DNA of 64,000 nt from Iris pallida (Eukaryota; Streptophyta; Magnoliopsida; Asparagales; Iridaceae). The stretch is from positions 43,130,035 through 43,194,034 of the forward strand of contig JANAVB010005597.1 of NCBI GenBank assembly GCA_029216955.1, written 5' to 3'. A model generated the notes under the pieces. That model had not been told where the DNA came from and did not search any database. It saw only the letters and a list, made by a program, of their open reading frames with translations. Both the position numbers and the translations under genes were made by a program. This document shows positions 34,891-47,479 of the stretch, piece after piece (within the stretch, counting starts at the first letter, position 1; every line of letters begins with the position of its first letter).

Positions 34891-34917
34891 TGGTTTAAGT
34901 GGTGGCGCATGCAGGTC
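34891..34917 (+). other. Primer-binding region of the Tekay element
   Basis: The 5' LTR ends GCGTTACA and is followed by TGGTTTAAGTGGTGGCGCAT and GCAGG. No TGGTATCAGAGC is found. The TGGTGGCGCATGCAGG core is shared with the gag-only element. Confidence 0.5.
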
Positions 34918-35130
34918 TTGTAAATTAAGATATGTGAGGGTTTACCGAATAGAAGTCTCAATCAGCACTCGCCCTTGATCTCTGCTTGTATCTTCTGAAT
35001 CCCTGTAATCTTGACCTGATCACATGCTTGTATCGTTGATCTGTCCTGGTCCTTCCTTATTATTTTCTATATCGTCTTCTTCAGCGGCATTGTTCCTGGA
35101 CCTGCCGATCAGCAAGGCGGAGCACCTCCC

Positions 35131-36360
35131 ATGGACCAGCAGCAACCCGGAGATCAAGCCCAACATTCAGGAGTAGCCTCCAGAGTCATGCCTACTGGAG
35201 GAGAGCCACCAGTTCAGCCCATCCAGCCTACAAAGCCTGGTGATGGCACTTTGGTGGGTCTCATCAGGTCACTATTAGCCTTTCAGGATCGTCGAGGAGA
35301 TGCCTTGCACCAGGCGGTAGCAAACGCTTTGACCAGAGGAGGTCATCAGGGTAATAGCGCGGCCAACAGCTTCAAGCGCTTGAACCCTCCCTTCTTGGAC
35401 GGCAGTAAAGATGCGATCGCTGCAGATGCATGGCTTCAGGACACAGAGGTGATTCTAGAAGCAGCCAGGACTCCAGAGAACGAGAAGGTGGCCGTGGTGC
35501 ACCTACAGCTATTGGATCTCGCCCGGAGCTGGTGGGTGGCGCAGGCCGTTGGATTAGTGGCCCCTATTGCCTGAGCAGTATTCAGGAAGAGATTCCAGAC
35601 CAGGTATTTTGATGCTGTAGCTCGGTATGATCTACAGACGAGGTTCACCAATCTGAAGCAGATGGGCAGGACGGTCGATGGATATGCGGTCGAGTTCTCC
35701 AGGCTTAGTCGGTTTGCTCCCACCTTGGTGGTGATCGAGTTCGATAGAGTCCAGCGGTTCCAGCATGAGCTCTACCTAGAGATTTTGTTGGCGGTGGAGC
35801 AGTTTGAGCATCAAACCTTTGATGTAGTACTGAGGGCAGCTCGGAGGCATGAATATACCTCCCAGAAGATTGTGGATAGGACCGGAGGTCGAAAGCGATC
35901 CCATAGCCAGATGAACCAGTCGTCAGCCCCAGCCCCGACAGCCAGGGCTTTGACCATTGGAGCTTCGAGACGGGCGGCCTCAGTGACGTCGGTTCAGCAT
36001 TCCACCCCGACGTACCCTCAGCAGCAGAAGCAGAAGCAGTCTTCCGCAGTGGAATGTTCACACTGCGGGAAGCCAGGGCATGTGGTATCAGAGTGTCGCA
36101 GAGCACAGGGTTTGTGCTTGGTTTGTGGTGCCCCGGACCACAGGATTGGGAACTGCCCGAACAGGGGGAGTTCATCGGCCTTCTCTAGTCCTTCAGTTAG
36201 AGGACCAGCACCAATCCAGCAGCAGCAGCAGCTGTAGTACCCGTTTTTGAGGCCATTGCCGACGCAGGTCCAGGCATTCCAGCAGCAGAGATCGCAGCAG
36301 TATGCCCAAGCCCAAGTCCTGATCCAGAGCAGGCAGAGGAATTTTCAACAGAGGGGACCC
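35131..36360 (+). pseudogene. Tekay gag
   Basis: ATG at 35131 (MDQQQPGDQAQHSG). The capsid region includes FKRLNPPFLDGSKDAIAAD, AWLQDTEVILEA and LKQMGRTVDGYAVEFSRL. Two zinc knuckles close it: CSHCGKPGHVVSEC (from about 36057) and CLVCGAPDHRIGNC (from about 36117). Stops TGA at 35572 and TAG at 36235 interrupt the frame, which otherwise stays in register through pol. Gag coats the element RNA. It is continuous with the protease downstream. Confidence 0.88.
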
Positions 36361-38250
36361 GCACCCAGAGGGCATGGTCAAGTGCTGGCCTTGACCATGG
36401 GAGAGGAAGGAATAGCACCCGGTGAGGTAGTGGCAGGTACTATTCTCGTCAACACCTTTCCAGCTTCAGTATTATTTGATTCTGGTGCCTCGCATTGATT
36501 TATTTTTGCACGATTCATGACACGGATAGGACTGGAGCCCGAGTCATTATCAGTAAGGCTCAATATACTTACTGGTAATGGTCTTGTGGGAGTAGATAGA
36601 GTGTTTTCCTCGTGTCGGGTCGTAGTTAGCGGTAGAGAATTTTTCGCTAGGTTGATAGAATTCCCGATGATCGATTATGATGTGGTCTTAGGGATGGATT
36701 GGTTGAGGGACCAGTATGCCAGGATAGATTTTCATATTGGCAGGGTTGTTTTTAGCATACCAGACGAGCCGGAGTTTTTCTTTTCTCGAGGCGAAGTTGA
36801 ACCTTCTCCTCCCGTATTGCGGATGGCAGTAGCAGCAGTACAGTTACCCCGGATCGTCGAGGAGTTTCCAGATGTTTTTCCAGAAGAGCTTCCAGGAATG
36901 CCGTCAGAGCGAGAGATCGAGTTTACCATAGATTTGATCCCCGGGACCGCACCTGTGTTAGAGAGAGTCTACAGGATGACGCCGTCAGAATTGGTGATAT
37001 TATACAAAATGATTGAAGAACTCAGGACCAAAGGATTCATTCGTGCTAGTGGATCGCATTGGGGAGCCCCGATGCTTCTTGTGAAAAAGAAGGATGGTAC
37101 GTCCAGATTATGTGTTGACTATCGTACGTTGAACTCAGTGACAATCAAGAACAGATATCCTCTCCCAAGGATAGATGACTTGTTTGATCAACTCAGAGGA
37201 GCAGCAGTATTCTCGAAGATAGATTTGCGGTCAGGATACCACCAGATCAGAGTCAGAGAGCAGGACATCCCGAAGACGGCATTCAGATCTCGATATGGGC
37301 ATTGGGAGTTTCTTGTTATGCCATTTGGAGCAACCAATACGCCGGCTGTATTCATGGACCTCATGAATCGCATCTTCATGTCTTATTTGGATCAGTTCGT
37401 GATTGTGTTCATAGACGACATCCTGGTCTATAGCAAGAGTGAAGTGGAGCATGAGCAGCATCTCAGAGTTGTCCTCCAGATTCTCCAAGAGCACCAGTTG
37501 TATGCCAAGTTGAGTAAATGCGAGTTCTGGCTTGGTCGCATTTCATATTTGGGTCATATCATCACCAGAGGAGGAGTGGAAGTGGATCCCCAGAAGATCG
37601 TGGCTATTGAGACGTGGCCAGTGCCTAGCACAGTTGCAGAAGTTCGCAGTTTTCTTGGATTGGCCGGCTACTATCGGCGATTTATTTCGGACTTTGCTCG
37701 AATTTTAGCACCACTGACGCAGTTAACCCGCAAGGATGTGTAGTTTGCTTGGACAGCGGAATGTCAGGATTCTTTTGAGAAGTTGAAGCGAGGCTTGATG
37801 ATGGCATCCATTCTTACATTTTCAGATGGGATCGGAGGATTTTCAGTATACTGTGATGCTTCAGGCAAAGGTTTAGGATGTGTTTTGATGCAGCATGGAA
37901 AGGTAATAGCTTATGCGTCACGACAACTTTGTGACCATGAGAGGAATTACCCGACCCACGACTTGGAACTGGCAGCAGTAGTGTTTGCACTCAAGCTTTG
38001 GAGACACTACTTGTATGGAGATAGGGTGGAGATTTTTATCGATCCCAAGAGCCTGAAGTATGTGTTCACTCAGAAGGATCTTAACAAGCGTCAGAGAAGA
38101 TGGCTAGAGCTGCTTGTGGATTATGATGTCAATCTGCAGTATCATCCTGGAAAAGCCAATGTTGTTGCAGATGTATTGAGCAGGAGAGCCGGAGTCTATT
38201 TTCTGACAGCACAACCAAAATTTTTAGCAGATCTTCAGAAGATGGGTATA
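36361..38250 (+). pseudogene. Tekay protease, reverse transcriptase and RNase H
   Basis: In the same frame as gag. The protease has LFDSGASH (36475-36498, followed at once by a TGA) and [11 protein letters not shown]. The RT has [49 protein letters not shown] and FIDDILVYS (about 37411). RNase H has [27 protein letters not shown] and [19 protein letters not shown] at 37741 splits RT from RNase H. FIDD in place of YVDD is usual for this lineage. Apart from the stops all domains are in one frame. Confidence 0.93.
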
Positions 38251-39728
38251 GAAGTTGTCCTTCCTACCAGTGTGGCATTAATGGCCAGCATGCAAGTTCA
38301 GTCCAGTATAGTTGAGAGAATCAAGGTAGCTCAGTCATCAGATTCTAAGCTTCGGCGGCTTAGGACAGAATGTGTAGCAGGGCAAAGACCAGAATTATGC
38401 ATTCATAAAGATGGTACACTTCGACATGGTAAGCATCTTTGTGTACCTAGTGGAGATATCAAACCGAAAGTCATGACCAAAGCTTACAGTTCTCAGTATT
38501 CGATTTATCCCGGTGGCACGAAGATGTACCGAGATATCCGTCAGCACTTTTGGTGGAATGGCATAAAGAGAGAGATAGCTCGGTTTGTCTCTCGGTGTTT
38601 GGTTTGCCAACAAGTCAAGGCTGAACATCAGAGGCCAGCTGGACTTCTTCAGCCCTTGCCAATTCCAGAATAGAAGTGAGAGCATATAACCATGGATTTC
38701 ATGACTGGATTACCTAGGTCCCCGGCCGGTAGAGATGCTATTTGGGTTATAGTTGATCGGCTCAGGAAGGTGGCTCACTTTCTTCCATTCAGAGTTGGTC
38801 AGTCGACGGCTCAGCTAGCAGAGATGTACCTCAGGCAGATCGTCCAACTTCACGGTATACCAGATAGTATCACCTCGGACAGAGATTCACGTCGCACTTT
38901 TGGCGTAGTCTACAAGAGAGTTTGGAAACTCACCTCCAGTTCAACTCAGCTTATCGCCCGCAGACAGATGGTCAGTCGGAATGCACGATCCAGACTCTTG
39001 AGGATATGTTGAGATCTTGTACGCTCGACTTCGACGGTTCGTGGGAAGATCACCTGCACCTGGTGGAGTTCTCGTACAACAACAGTTTCTATGCTAGCAT
39101 CCAGATGGCACCGTTCGAGGCACTGTATGGTAGGAAGTGCAGATCTCCACTAGCATGGGACGATGTTGGAGAAAGGCAGATGCTTGGTCCCGAGTTGATC
39201 ACTCAGACAGTCGAGGTGGTCAGGAGAGTTAGAGATCATCTTCGTGTTGCACAAGATCGCCAACGCCATTGGGCCGATTCTCATCGACGTCCTCTTGAAT
39301 TTTCTATCGGCGACCATGTATTCTTTAGGATCTCGTCTAACCGTGGCATCATTCGTTTCGGCGTACGGAGAAAGCTTAGTCCTAGGTATATGGGGCCGTT
39401 CGATATCCTGGAGCAAGTAGGAGATGTGTCCTATCGTCTCGCTCTTCCGCCGTCTCTGAGTGAGGCGTATGACGTGTTCCATGTATCCCAACTACGACGG
39501 TATATCCCGGACCCGAGCCATATCCTGGATCATTCAAAATTGGTTGTTGGTACCGACCTTTCGCATGAGGAAACGCCCATGTCCATATTGGACCGAAGAG
39601 AGAAGATACTCAAGAAAAAGACTATCAAGTTAGTCCGAGTTGCTTGGGATCATCACTCTTTGGGTGAGTCAAAATGGGAGCGTGAGGCTGATATCCGATC
39701 GCGATATCCCGACCTGTTTGACTCGTGA
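38251..39728 (+). pseudogene. Tekay integrase with chromodomain-like C-terminus
   Basis: The zinc-binding region is read at 38480-38630 ([17 protein letters not shown] ... [11 protein letters not shown]). Both expected His of the HHCC set appear as Tyr ([12 protein letters not shown]). TAG at 38671 and TGA at 38677 flank a Lys where the family has Trp-Lys-Trp. Catalytic D in MDFMTGL and D in ITSDRDS follow. Near 38890 a short deletion shifts the frame, and the new frame continues with E in QTDGQSEC. It ends with a chromodomain-like segment (PMSILDRREKILKKKTIKL, then WEREADIRSRYPDLF), the targeting module of chromoviruses. Confidence 0.9.
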
Positions 39729-39876
39729 GGTATGATATCCTTCTTATGCCTCATGCCTTCGATTCCTTGCTTGCATGAATAATTGCTTGATTGCTAGACT
39801 AGTATAGCTTGCATGTGATTAATATAGCTTGTCCTTGCATCTCTAGCCTCTTGATTAAATTTCAAGGATAGAATTC

Positions 39877-39894
39877 TTTTAAGGTGGATAGAGT
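39877..39894 (+). other. Polypurine tract of the Tekay element
   Basis: TTTTAAGGTGGATAGAGT lies directly before the 3' LTR start TGTGATGACC. Confidence 0.75.
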
Positions 39895-40469
39895 TGTGAT
39901 GACCATAGTTCGTATTACGTATTTTGGGATACATGTACGTATCTGAATCGTATTGCTTGTCTCCTGGCTTGGTTCGGCTTGTTTGGGTTGGCTTGGTTCG
40001 GCTTGGGTTGCTTATTGGTTCATCATGAACCAAGGGGAGAACCCTTACCTACCACCACCATCCCCATTTATTAACCCAACACTCTTTCTCTCCCCTCATT
40101 CACTCTTCTTCTTCCTCACCATTACTCTCCACCTACACCCAAGAGCCCAAGGCAAGTGCAACTTGCTTCATGATGGATCTCAAGTTTTATTGTTCCATTC
40201 TCTTCTTTACATGATTATAAGCCTCTTTAGAACTTGGAGTTTTTAATTTTTATGGATAGATTCTTCTAGATCTACGTTGTAACTTGGGGTTTCATGAGTT
40301 TATGGAGTTTTTCTTGGTTTTGATCTACTAAAACTTGTTATTTTCGAAAACTAATAGTTCCATGAGCAAGAGCACGAAATTTTGCATGAATTTGGTTTTT
40401 GATTCACTTCATTTTGAGTTAAAATGAAGTTTTTATGGCCAAAACAAGTTTTCTGAATTTTTCATGTCG

Positions 40470-40790
40470 GTTGAGTAAGATTTTACGCAGGGAACCCTGA
40501 AATTGCATATTTTACGCTGGATAGCATCCAGAATGTAAGATTTTACGCAGGAAACCCTGAAATTACTTATTTTATGCTGGATGGCATCCAGAATGTAAGA
40601 TTTTACGCAGGAAACCCTGAAATTGCGTATTTTATGCTGGATGGAATCCAGAATGTAAGATTTTATGCAGGGAACCCTAAAATTGCGTATTTAACGCTGG
40701 ATAGCATCCAGAATGTAAGATTTTACGCAGGGAACCCTGAATTTACGTATTTTACGCTGGATGGTACCCAGAATGAGAATGTAAAATTTT
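40470..40790. repeat. 60-bp tandem repeat in the 3' LTR, about five copies
   Basis: The unit contains ATTTTACGCAG, GGAACCCTGAAATTGCGTAT and TTTACGCTGGATAGCATCCA, then GAATGTAAG. About five copies occur with a few substitutions each. Because 60 is divisible by three, one frame stays open across the array; this is not a gene. The 5' LTR keeps only a single partial unit near 33275-33330. Confidence 0.9.
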
Positions 40791-42286
40791 ACGCTGGAAC
40801 CCTCCCCTTTTGCGTATTTTATGCAGAATTGAATTTTTGGCGTAAAAAGTGCTCAGAATGACTGTTTTTGCCTAGTTTAGCTATTTTCTAGCCACAATTT
40901 TGAAAAACTTAAAACATGAAAGTTTTAGATTTTTGTCTTTCCTTTGCGAATATCTCTGGAGCACCTCATTTTGGGTTCGTATGTGGAAGTTATGCCCCGT
41001 ATCCTCTGAGCCGCATGATTCCTCCACAACTCTTGCACCCTGTTTATATTTAGTATTGCATATACGCTTATACCAGGTTAAATGTTAATTTTAAATATGT
41101 TCCTGACATAATGGTGACCAGTTGTGGTGCACTTTTGACAAATGACATGACCTGATAGTGGCCCGTTGTGGCGCACTCTTGACAGTGAATTTGACATGAT
41201 ATATATCTCGAATGCTGTTGCGATGGCTAGCATGTCATGACAGAATTGAATGGCATGGACACCGTGGGCAATTACGTTTGTACAAATAAACCAGTACTAT
41301 CTTGCATTATGTCTAGGATAGGGATCCCTGAGTACCACGGTCAGGGATACCTACAGTAATTGACTAAGGCTAATAAACTAGAATAATTCAGTAGACATGA
41401 AGAGATTTCCAGCTACAGGCAATCTCATTATCTGGGCGCATTAAGTGGACTTGTAGCCTACCACGAGTATGGCACATTTCCAGCACACAGTCACGTGTTG
41501 CATTCTTCATAAACGGACATTCGACCTGGATAAACGGATGGTCTGCAGAGCTTGTGGCTGTTGGGATAATCTCATTGCATCTTGCTAATAACTAGGCCTG
41601 TGATAACCCTAGTTAGTTAAAAGTATCAAGCCGTACTCTTGATTGGCCGTGATTGATTGGATGGAGTTTATTCCAGCTTAGTCTTATCCTGATCCTGTGT
41701 AAGATTGTGACATGACATGCTTATTGATGCTTGCCTTAACAATAACGATCGGGGGTCCAGTTCTGTTCAGACGAAGGGTTACAACCCCGGTCCTTGTTTG
41801 GTTTAAGGGTTGTAACCTGGCTTCCGAAGCAGTTCTGTGTCCTCTCTTTGTTTATTGTCTTATTGCAACCTCATGCCATGTTTGTTATGTTTTACCTTAC
41901 CTTCATACCATGATCATTTATACTGGCCTTAGCGATAAAGATTGGAGGTCCAGTTCTGTTCAGGCGAAGGGTTACAACCCCGCTCCTTGTTTGGTTTAAG
42001 GGTTGTAACCTGGCTCCCGGAGCAGTTCTGTGTCCCCTCTTCGTTTATTGCCTTTACTGTACCAATAGTATTTGAGACGGGTTTCTATTCAGGTGAAGGG
42101 CTGCAACCCCGGTCCTTGTTTGGTTTAAGGGTTGTGACTTGACTAGTTGAATGGTTTTCTCGTACTCAGTTTACTGTTGTTATCTCTATTATTATCAGTT
42201 CTTTATTTATTACCTTTAATATTCTACTGTGATATGCTGGTTTTAGTTCCTAAGCGAAGCCTCCTTTGTGGCACTTGCTCTTTCTG

Positions 42287-42379
42287 GGGTCTGACCCAGC
42301 TGGTTTTGTGTGGCCAGATATCGGAGCAGCACCAGAGGATCCACCTGTCTTCCAGCCAGATGGTGACCACCAGGCATAA
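42287..42379 (+). other. Short acidic exon-like frame, 3' LTR copy
   Basis: Same 30-codon frame as at 34339-34431, still open to the same TAA. Confidence 0.35.
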
Positions 42380-42843
42380 TCCTGGCAACGAGTGGATTTC
42401 TTTTTGTCCTTCCACTTTATTGTAAAATTTATTCTTTTGAAGCATTTAGCCGGTGATCACGTGTTAGCCCGTATTGCACCTTTATTTACTGTCCGCCTAC
42501 GGGCTATATCATGATTGACAGATCCTAGGGTTGATCATGTATGACTGTACTCTTGCTAGTCTTGACATTTTGTACGACTAGCTTCATGATCATCCAATAT
42601 GTAATGTATGGGACGTATTGCTGTTATATATTTGGTGCTCTGACATCTTGTAACTATTATTGATTGCTTGAGATTGAGACAATAGGCTGGTTCATGACCA
42701 TAGGAGACTGTTGGCTTGTAGTTAAACCCTCATGTATCTAGACAGCCGTGACCGTATAGCGAGGTGGGTTGCACTTCAATATGCGTAGCTGGTTATGTAC
42801 GCCCCCGCTCTCCAGTTTTCTGGTTCTGGGGTGTTACATGTTT

Positions 42844-43319
42844 GACCATTCTTGGGTCCATCATTTTGGTTCGGATTGATGTAGTTGAGTTTAAGCTTGA
42901 GTTATTATGCAATTTATGTAGATCTTATCTCATTTTCATGTATTATATTGTGTAGATTTTAGTGCAGGATTTGGCATGGTCACGATAATGTCAGTTCCAT
43001 CTTCAGTCTTTTATAAAAAAATTAATCCCTACATATTACTGGATTTGGGATGGTAAGTGGCTAATATAAAGCAGTTCGTTGAATCTCTAGTCTTCCGAAT
43101 GATTCTTTTGCTGCGTTTATGGACTCAAAATTTTCTTTTCATTCTTGTTTATTAGTTTTTAGAGCATTAGCATTCATATCAGATACCAATACACAACCTT
43201 TTAAATTCAGAAATTTTTAGGCGATACAAATAAGGCATAAAACCATAAAATATTACAATTCTTCAGAACTCTTTAGTAGAAAATTTTATTTTTATGACGA
43301 GTAGTCTTCATGCAAATAG
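42844..43319. other. Unassigned AT-rich DNA, no gene seen
   Basis: The continuation of 32074-32692 after removing the Tekay insertion. It holds intron-like T-rich sequence and a possible acceptor (TTTTAGTGCAG near 42966) but no supported exon. Confidence 0.4.
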
Positions 43320-46161
43320 TGTCCCGTCCCTCTCAGTCAATCGGAGGAATCGAAATACCGACGACGTTCGGACTTAGCCACGCAAGGGCCTGCTCGAAGA
43401 CTCGCTCAGGTGGGTGGCTTCGGTGAATTTGCCTCAGCTTGCCTTCACACTAATAAAACGAAAGTTTTCAAATACACAAGTAGGCTTGATAATAAAAGAG
43501 ATGCATCCATATAGCTAAGAGAATAATCCCAACTTGGGTCAGACAGTTAGAATATGAAAAGGTCCTACGATCGGCTTAGAAGTTTGCTCAGCGTGCTTTC
43601 AAAATGACACTCGGTCCTTCGTCCCGTGGCTTGGGAGAAGAAAGTTGGTCTAAGTTACTAAGTTGCCACAATGCTGGAATTAGCCTAAGTCATAGGCGTC
43701 GCCCACGTAAATGCTTGATAAAGCATGTACGGTCCCATTATCCAAGACTTGGCATTGCCTTGCTCGTCCCACGGGTTAAGTTACTGTGCAGTTGCAGAGC
43801 ACGGCTTGTGGCATAAGTCTAGGTACCCAAAGAGCTTAGTTGTTCAAGTCGAACGTGTGCACGGCACGTTTCCATGATGCGAAGCTTGGCGTAGACTTTG
43901 CTCGTCAAGTCGTTGCCCGAACAAGTTAGACAAGAGTTTTGCTGGGCTATCGAAGTCATAGCAAGTACTGTTCCCTGTTATCTACATTTGTGAAGTAAGA
44001 TAGTCCTACGAGAACAAGGCTCGTCATATAAAATAAGTGACTTGAGCGATAGTGTCGCCTAGAGAATAAGTCAGTCTAAGGCACGAGCTACGGTTGGTTT
44101 AGTGAAAAGCATGCCACGGACAAAGGAACAAGTTATGTTCAAGTTAAGATGGAAGACTACTTAGTAGTCATTCCCTGGATTTCAAAGGATAGAAGTTCAT
44201 GCGACTGGTTGTCGCCGAGATCGGTCCCGCTACTTGGGAGTCTCGATAAGGAAGTTTACGAGATCGGTCCCGCTACTTGGGAGTCTCGATAGAAAGTTGG
44301 AAAGCATGGTCAGGATTAAGGAAGGACTTGGTAGATTGAGTTGAGTTTTGCATGGTCATTGAATAACTTGTGCACAAGGGAAAATTCCTCGAACGATCCC
44401 GGGGTGCCGGGTTCGTGTCGGCCTACGAGGAATTGCAGATATTGTACAGCCTTCATCGACGGTACGACTCGATTGAAGTGAACCGTTACAATATAGGCTG
44501 TGGGTCATTCGGTGGGAGCTCGTACCTCGTACGCGAATGGTCACCGTATGCAAAGATCTAGTATAGTTTGACATTGCTAGTGACCACTCATATAGATGCG
44601 TCGACATAAGTGTAATGCCCCGCTCCGTACGGTACATTATGCTGAAGCGTTGACTCAACGAGTCACGTTGACCGAATGAAATGTATCGATGCGAATCGAT
44701 ACGAGAGTTACGTTGTCCCGAGCAACGCATCGAACTAAGTCGATGCGAAGAGTTGCCTTGCCTTATCCGATAGAATACATCGAGTGAATCGATGCGAAGT
44801 GCCGCGTTGCCCCGAAGGATTAGTGCGTTGAATCGGCTCAAAGATTCTAAGAAATCGAATCGACCAAGGCGCAAGTCCAAATCGATGCAAGTATTGATTT
44901 TAGTTGGTTTCATGTGCAGGCTATACGTTTACGCTAAATTGTTAGAGGTCGATCTTTTGCCTTATTCAGCAAGGGGTCCGCGAAACCAAATCGATGCCTT
45001 GTGACGGGCTGAGACTTGGGCACGGTAAGCCAAATCGGACGTATAATTCAACAAAGCACGAAGTGCTCGAATGGCTAAGTCAAGAGAGTGGCCGTGCAAC
45101 GAAGTTATAGAATCGAGCCGCATCGGCTCGGCAAAACTACAAGACGAATCGACTCAAGGTGGGAGGATTGACTCTTCATTTTTACTCCTTCATGCGATAA
45201 GTCAAATATATCATTGTATGCTAAAAGTTAACCTATCGACGCCACGGGCGTGATCCGATCAGAAGATAAATAGTAATATGTGTCGAACACTAGTTAGACA
45301 ATTGAAATGAAACGTGCATCATATGCACGAGTCGCTATGGGACATTGGATATCGCAAAGGCGAGCGCCTCGGTGCACAAGCCGAAGAGACATGGGATAAC
45401 TGTATTCGACGAGTGCCTTAGTGCACGAACCATACCGTGCCTTCATGCACGAGTTAGTAGGATAGAACATTGAAAGACAATAGGTGAGCGCCCTAGCGTG
45501 CAAGCCACGGACATTGAATAATAAGTCATAGAACATGAAAATACGGTCGAAACGTGCCTTCGTGTATGAGATCATAAAAGATGGTTTCGTTGCGAGAGAA
45601 TACAGTTGTGGTATGAATGTGACGGAACTGTCAGATATGAAATAATGCCTCGAAAGGTGTTCGGAACCTTCGGGTTGTTCGATTGACGAGCATTGAGTTG
45701 AGGCATGATGCCATTGAATATTGAAATGAAGTATGAAACGTAAGAACATAGAAAGTTAATGAAAGAAATACGAGATGATAAAGTCTGAGTCTCGGACTCA
45801 AGACTATGCTTGGTTGTTTGAATAATAAGGGCGTTGCATGGTCGAATGGGATGGACTTGAGATTAAATGTGATAATAACTCGTGCACGAGTGTTTCCCCA
45901 AACGGTTAAATGCCGGAGTGCCCCGGAACCGCTTGGCCTAGGAGGGAAATGAATAATCTTTGTAGGCGCACATCCTTAGGACGAGTAGCACTCGCTTATA
46001 GATGGAGAAAGCCGCAAATGATGGTATACAGCGCGAACGTTTCGGTTGTTGGGACCGCAACCCACCGGTTAAATGCCGGGCAACCCGACCAAATTCGAGA
46101 AAAGAATGAGAGAAAAGAAAGTAAGGAACTCCTTTAGTCCATTCCGGCACGGATACGCCAA

Positions 46162-46393
46162 CACTACCAAAATTTGTCGATTTAGCGACGGCCAGATCCG
46201 TCGCCAGTCCGACGGGAATTTCTATTAGCGACCGATCACTGACAGGTTTTGGCCAAAAAAATCCGTCGGCAATCAGCTCGTCGCTAATAACGGTCCGTCG
46301 CTATGTAGTCGTCAAGCGACGGACTAGCGACGACATTTCGACTTCACAATACGAAGCATAAGCGACTACTTTCCGACGGACTGTCGTCCATTT
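46162..46393. repeat. Left terminal and subterminal repeats of the CACTA element
   Basis: Repeated words such as TTTAGCGACGG, CCGTCGC and CGTCGCTAATAACGG lie in both orientations, as expected for binding sites of the element's transposition proteins. Confidence 0.8.
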
Positions 46394-47479
46394 CAAGTAT
46401 TAAATACTAAACTATTTAGACAATAGCGACGTAAAGTTCCGTCGGTAAACCGTCGTAATAGCGTATCAGAGTATATCGTTTCGTCGCTAATCCGTCGACC
46501 GCCGTCGATAACAAAGGACGGATTAGCGACGGTTTGCTGACAAAAAATTCGACGACCAGGTTCTGGAAGAGGTAGGCATTTCTAGCACCATGGCGACGGA
46601 TGAGTCGTCGTTATTCCGTCGACAACTGTCGCTAACAAAAGAAGGTTTAGCGATGGAATACGGACGACGTTTCCGTCGACCATGTTCTGGAAATTCTTGG
46701 TATTTCCAGAACAAGGGCGACGAAAAAGTCGTCGCTATTCCGTCGAACTATATACCATCAGAACTGTGTCGACGGATATTCCGTCGACCACCCGTCGCTA
46801 CCTGGAAACATTTTCAAATCTCCAGTTAGCGACGGATTTGCCGTCGAACAGTAGTCGAAAATTGGTAATATCCGTCGCGCAACGGTCACTAGTCCGTCGC
46901 TAACTGAGAATATTTTGAAAAAAATTACAGAGCTTTCAAGTATTAAATACTAAACTGTTTAGACAATAGCGACGTAAAGTTCCGTCGGTAAACCGTCGTA
47001 ATAGCGTATCAGAGTATATCGTTCCGTCGCTAATCCGTCGACCGCCGTCGATAACAAAAGACGGATTAGCGACGGTTTGCTGACAAAAAATCCGACGACC
47101 AGGTTCTGGAAGAGGTAGGCATTTCCAGCACCATGGCGACGGATGAGTCGTCGCTATTCCGTCGACAACTGTCGCTAACAAAAGACGGTTTAGCGACAGA
47201 ATACGGACGACGTTTCCGTCGACCATGTTCTGGAAATTCTTGGTATTTCCAGAACAAGGGCGACGAAAAAGTCATCGCTATTCCGTCGAACTATATACCA
47301 TCAGAACTGTGCCGACGGATATTCCGTCGACCACCCGTCGCTACCTGGAAACATTTTCAAATCTCCAGTTAGCGACGGATTTGCCGTCGAACAGTAGTCG
47401 AAAACTGGTAATATCCGTCGCGCAACGGTCACTAGTCCGTCGCTAACTGAGAATATTTTGAAAAAAAATTACAGAGCTT
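46394..47479. repeat. 543-bp tandem duplication of subterminal sequence
   Basis: Copy 1 (46394-46936) and copy 2 (46937-47479) both begin CAAGTATTAAATACTAAACT and end near GAAAAAAATTACAGAGCTTT. By eye they differ at roughly ten positions. Each is rich in CCGTCG/CGACGG words and contains a TTCTGGAAATTCTTGGTATT ... CCAGAACA block. Short frames in both copies are coincidental. Confidence 0.93.

Larger units (their letters stand above)
32698..42838 (+). mobile_element. Tekay-type (chromovirus) Ty3/gypsy retrotransposon
   Basis: The LTRs are 32698-34890 and 39895-42838. TGTTT at 32693-32697 is repeated at 42839-42843, proving one insertion. The left LTR start is TATGTTGACC against TGTGATGACC on the right, so its TG has decayed to TA. 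Internal order: primer site, gag with two zinc knuckles, protease, RT, RNase H, integrase, chromodomain-like tail, polypurine tract. The coding region has six in-frame stops and one frameshift. The LTRs differ by 751 bp in length. Confidence 0.93.
39895..42838 (+). repeat. 3' LTR of the Tekay element, expanded
   Basis: 2944 bp against 2193 bp in the 5' LTR. The excess is accounted for by a 60-bp tandem array at about 40480-40780 (about 300 bp) and by 41250-41715 (about 460 bp), which the 5' LTR lacks. The rest aligns closely. Confidence 0.92.

Noticed and set aside
40574..40861. 95-codon frame with repeated LDGIQNVRFYAGNP
   Set aside because: Explained by the 60-bp tandem repeat, a multiple of three.
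32698..42838. Repeat-induced point mutation as cause of the stop codons
   Set aside because: That process is fungal; in a plant, deamination of methylated cytosine explains the same change type.
44356..44913. 185-codon minus-strand frame at 44356-44913
   Set aside because: It straddles the boundary of the solo LTR insertion at 44611, so it cannot be an ancestral gene, and it shows no domain.
46590..46903. Short frames in the two 543-bp copies as duplicated genes
   Set aside because: They are composed of CCGTCG/CGACGG subterminal words and no protein family is recognisable.
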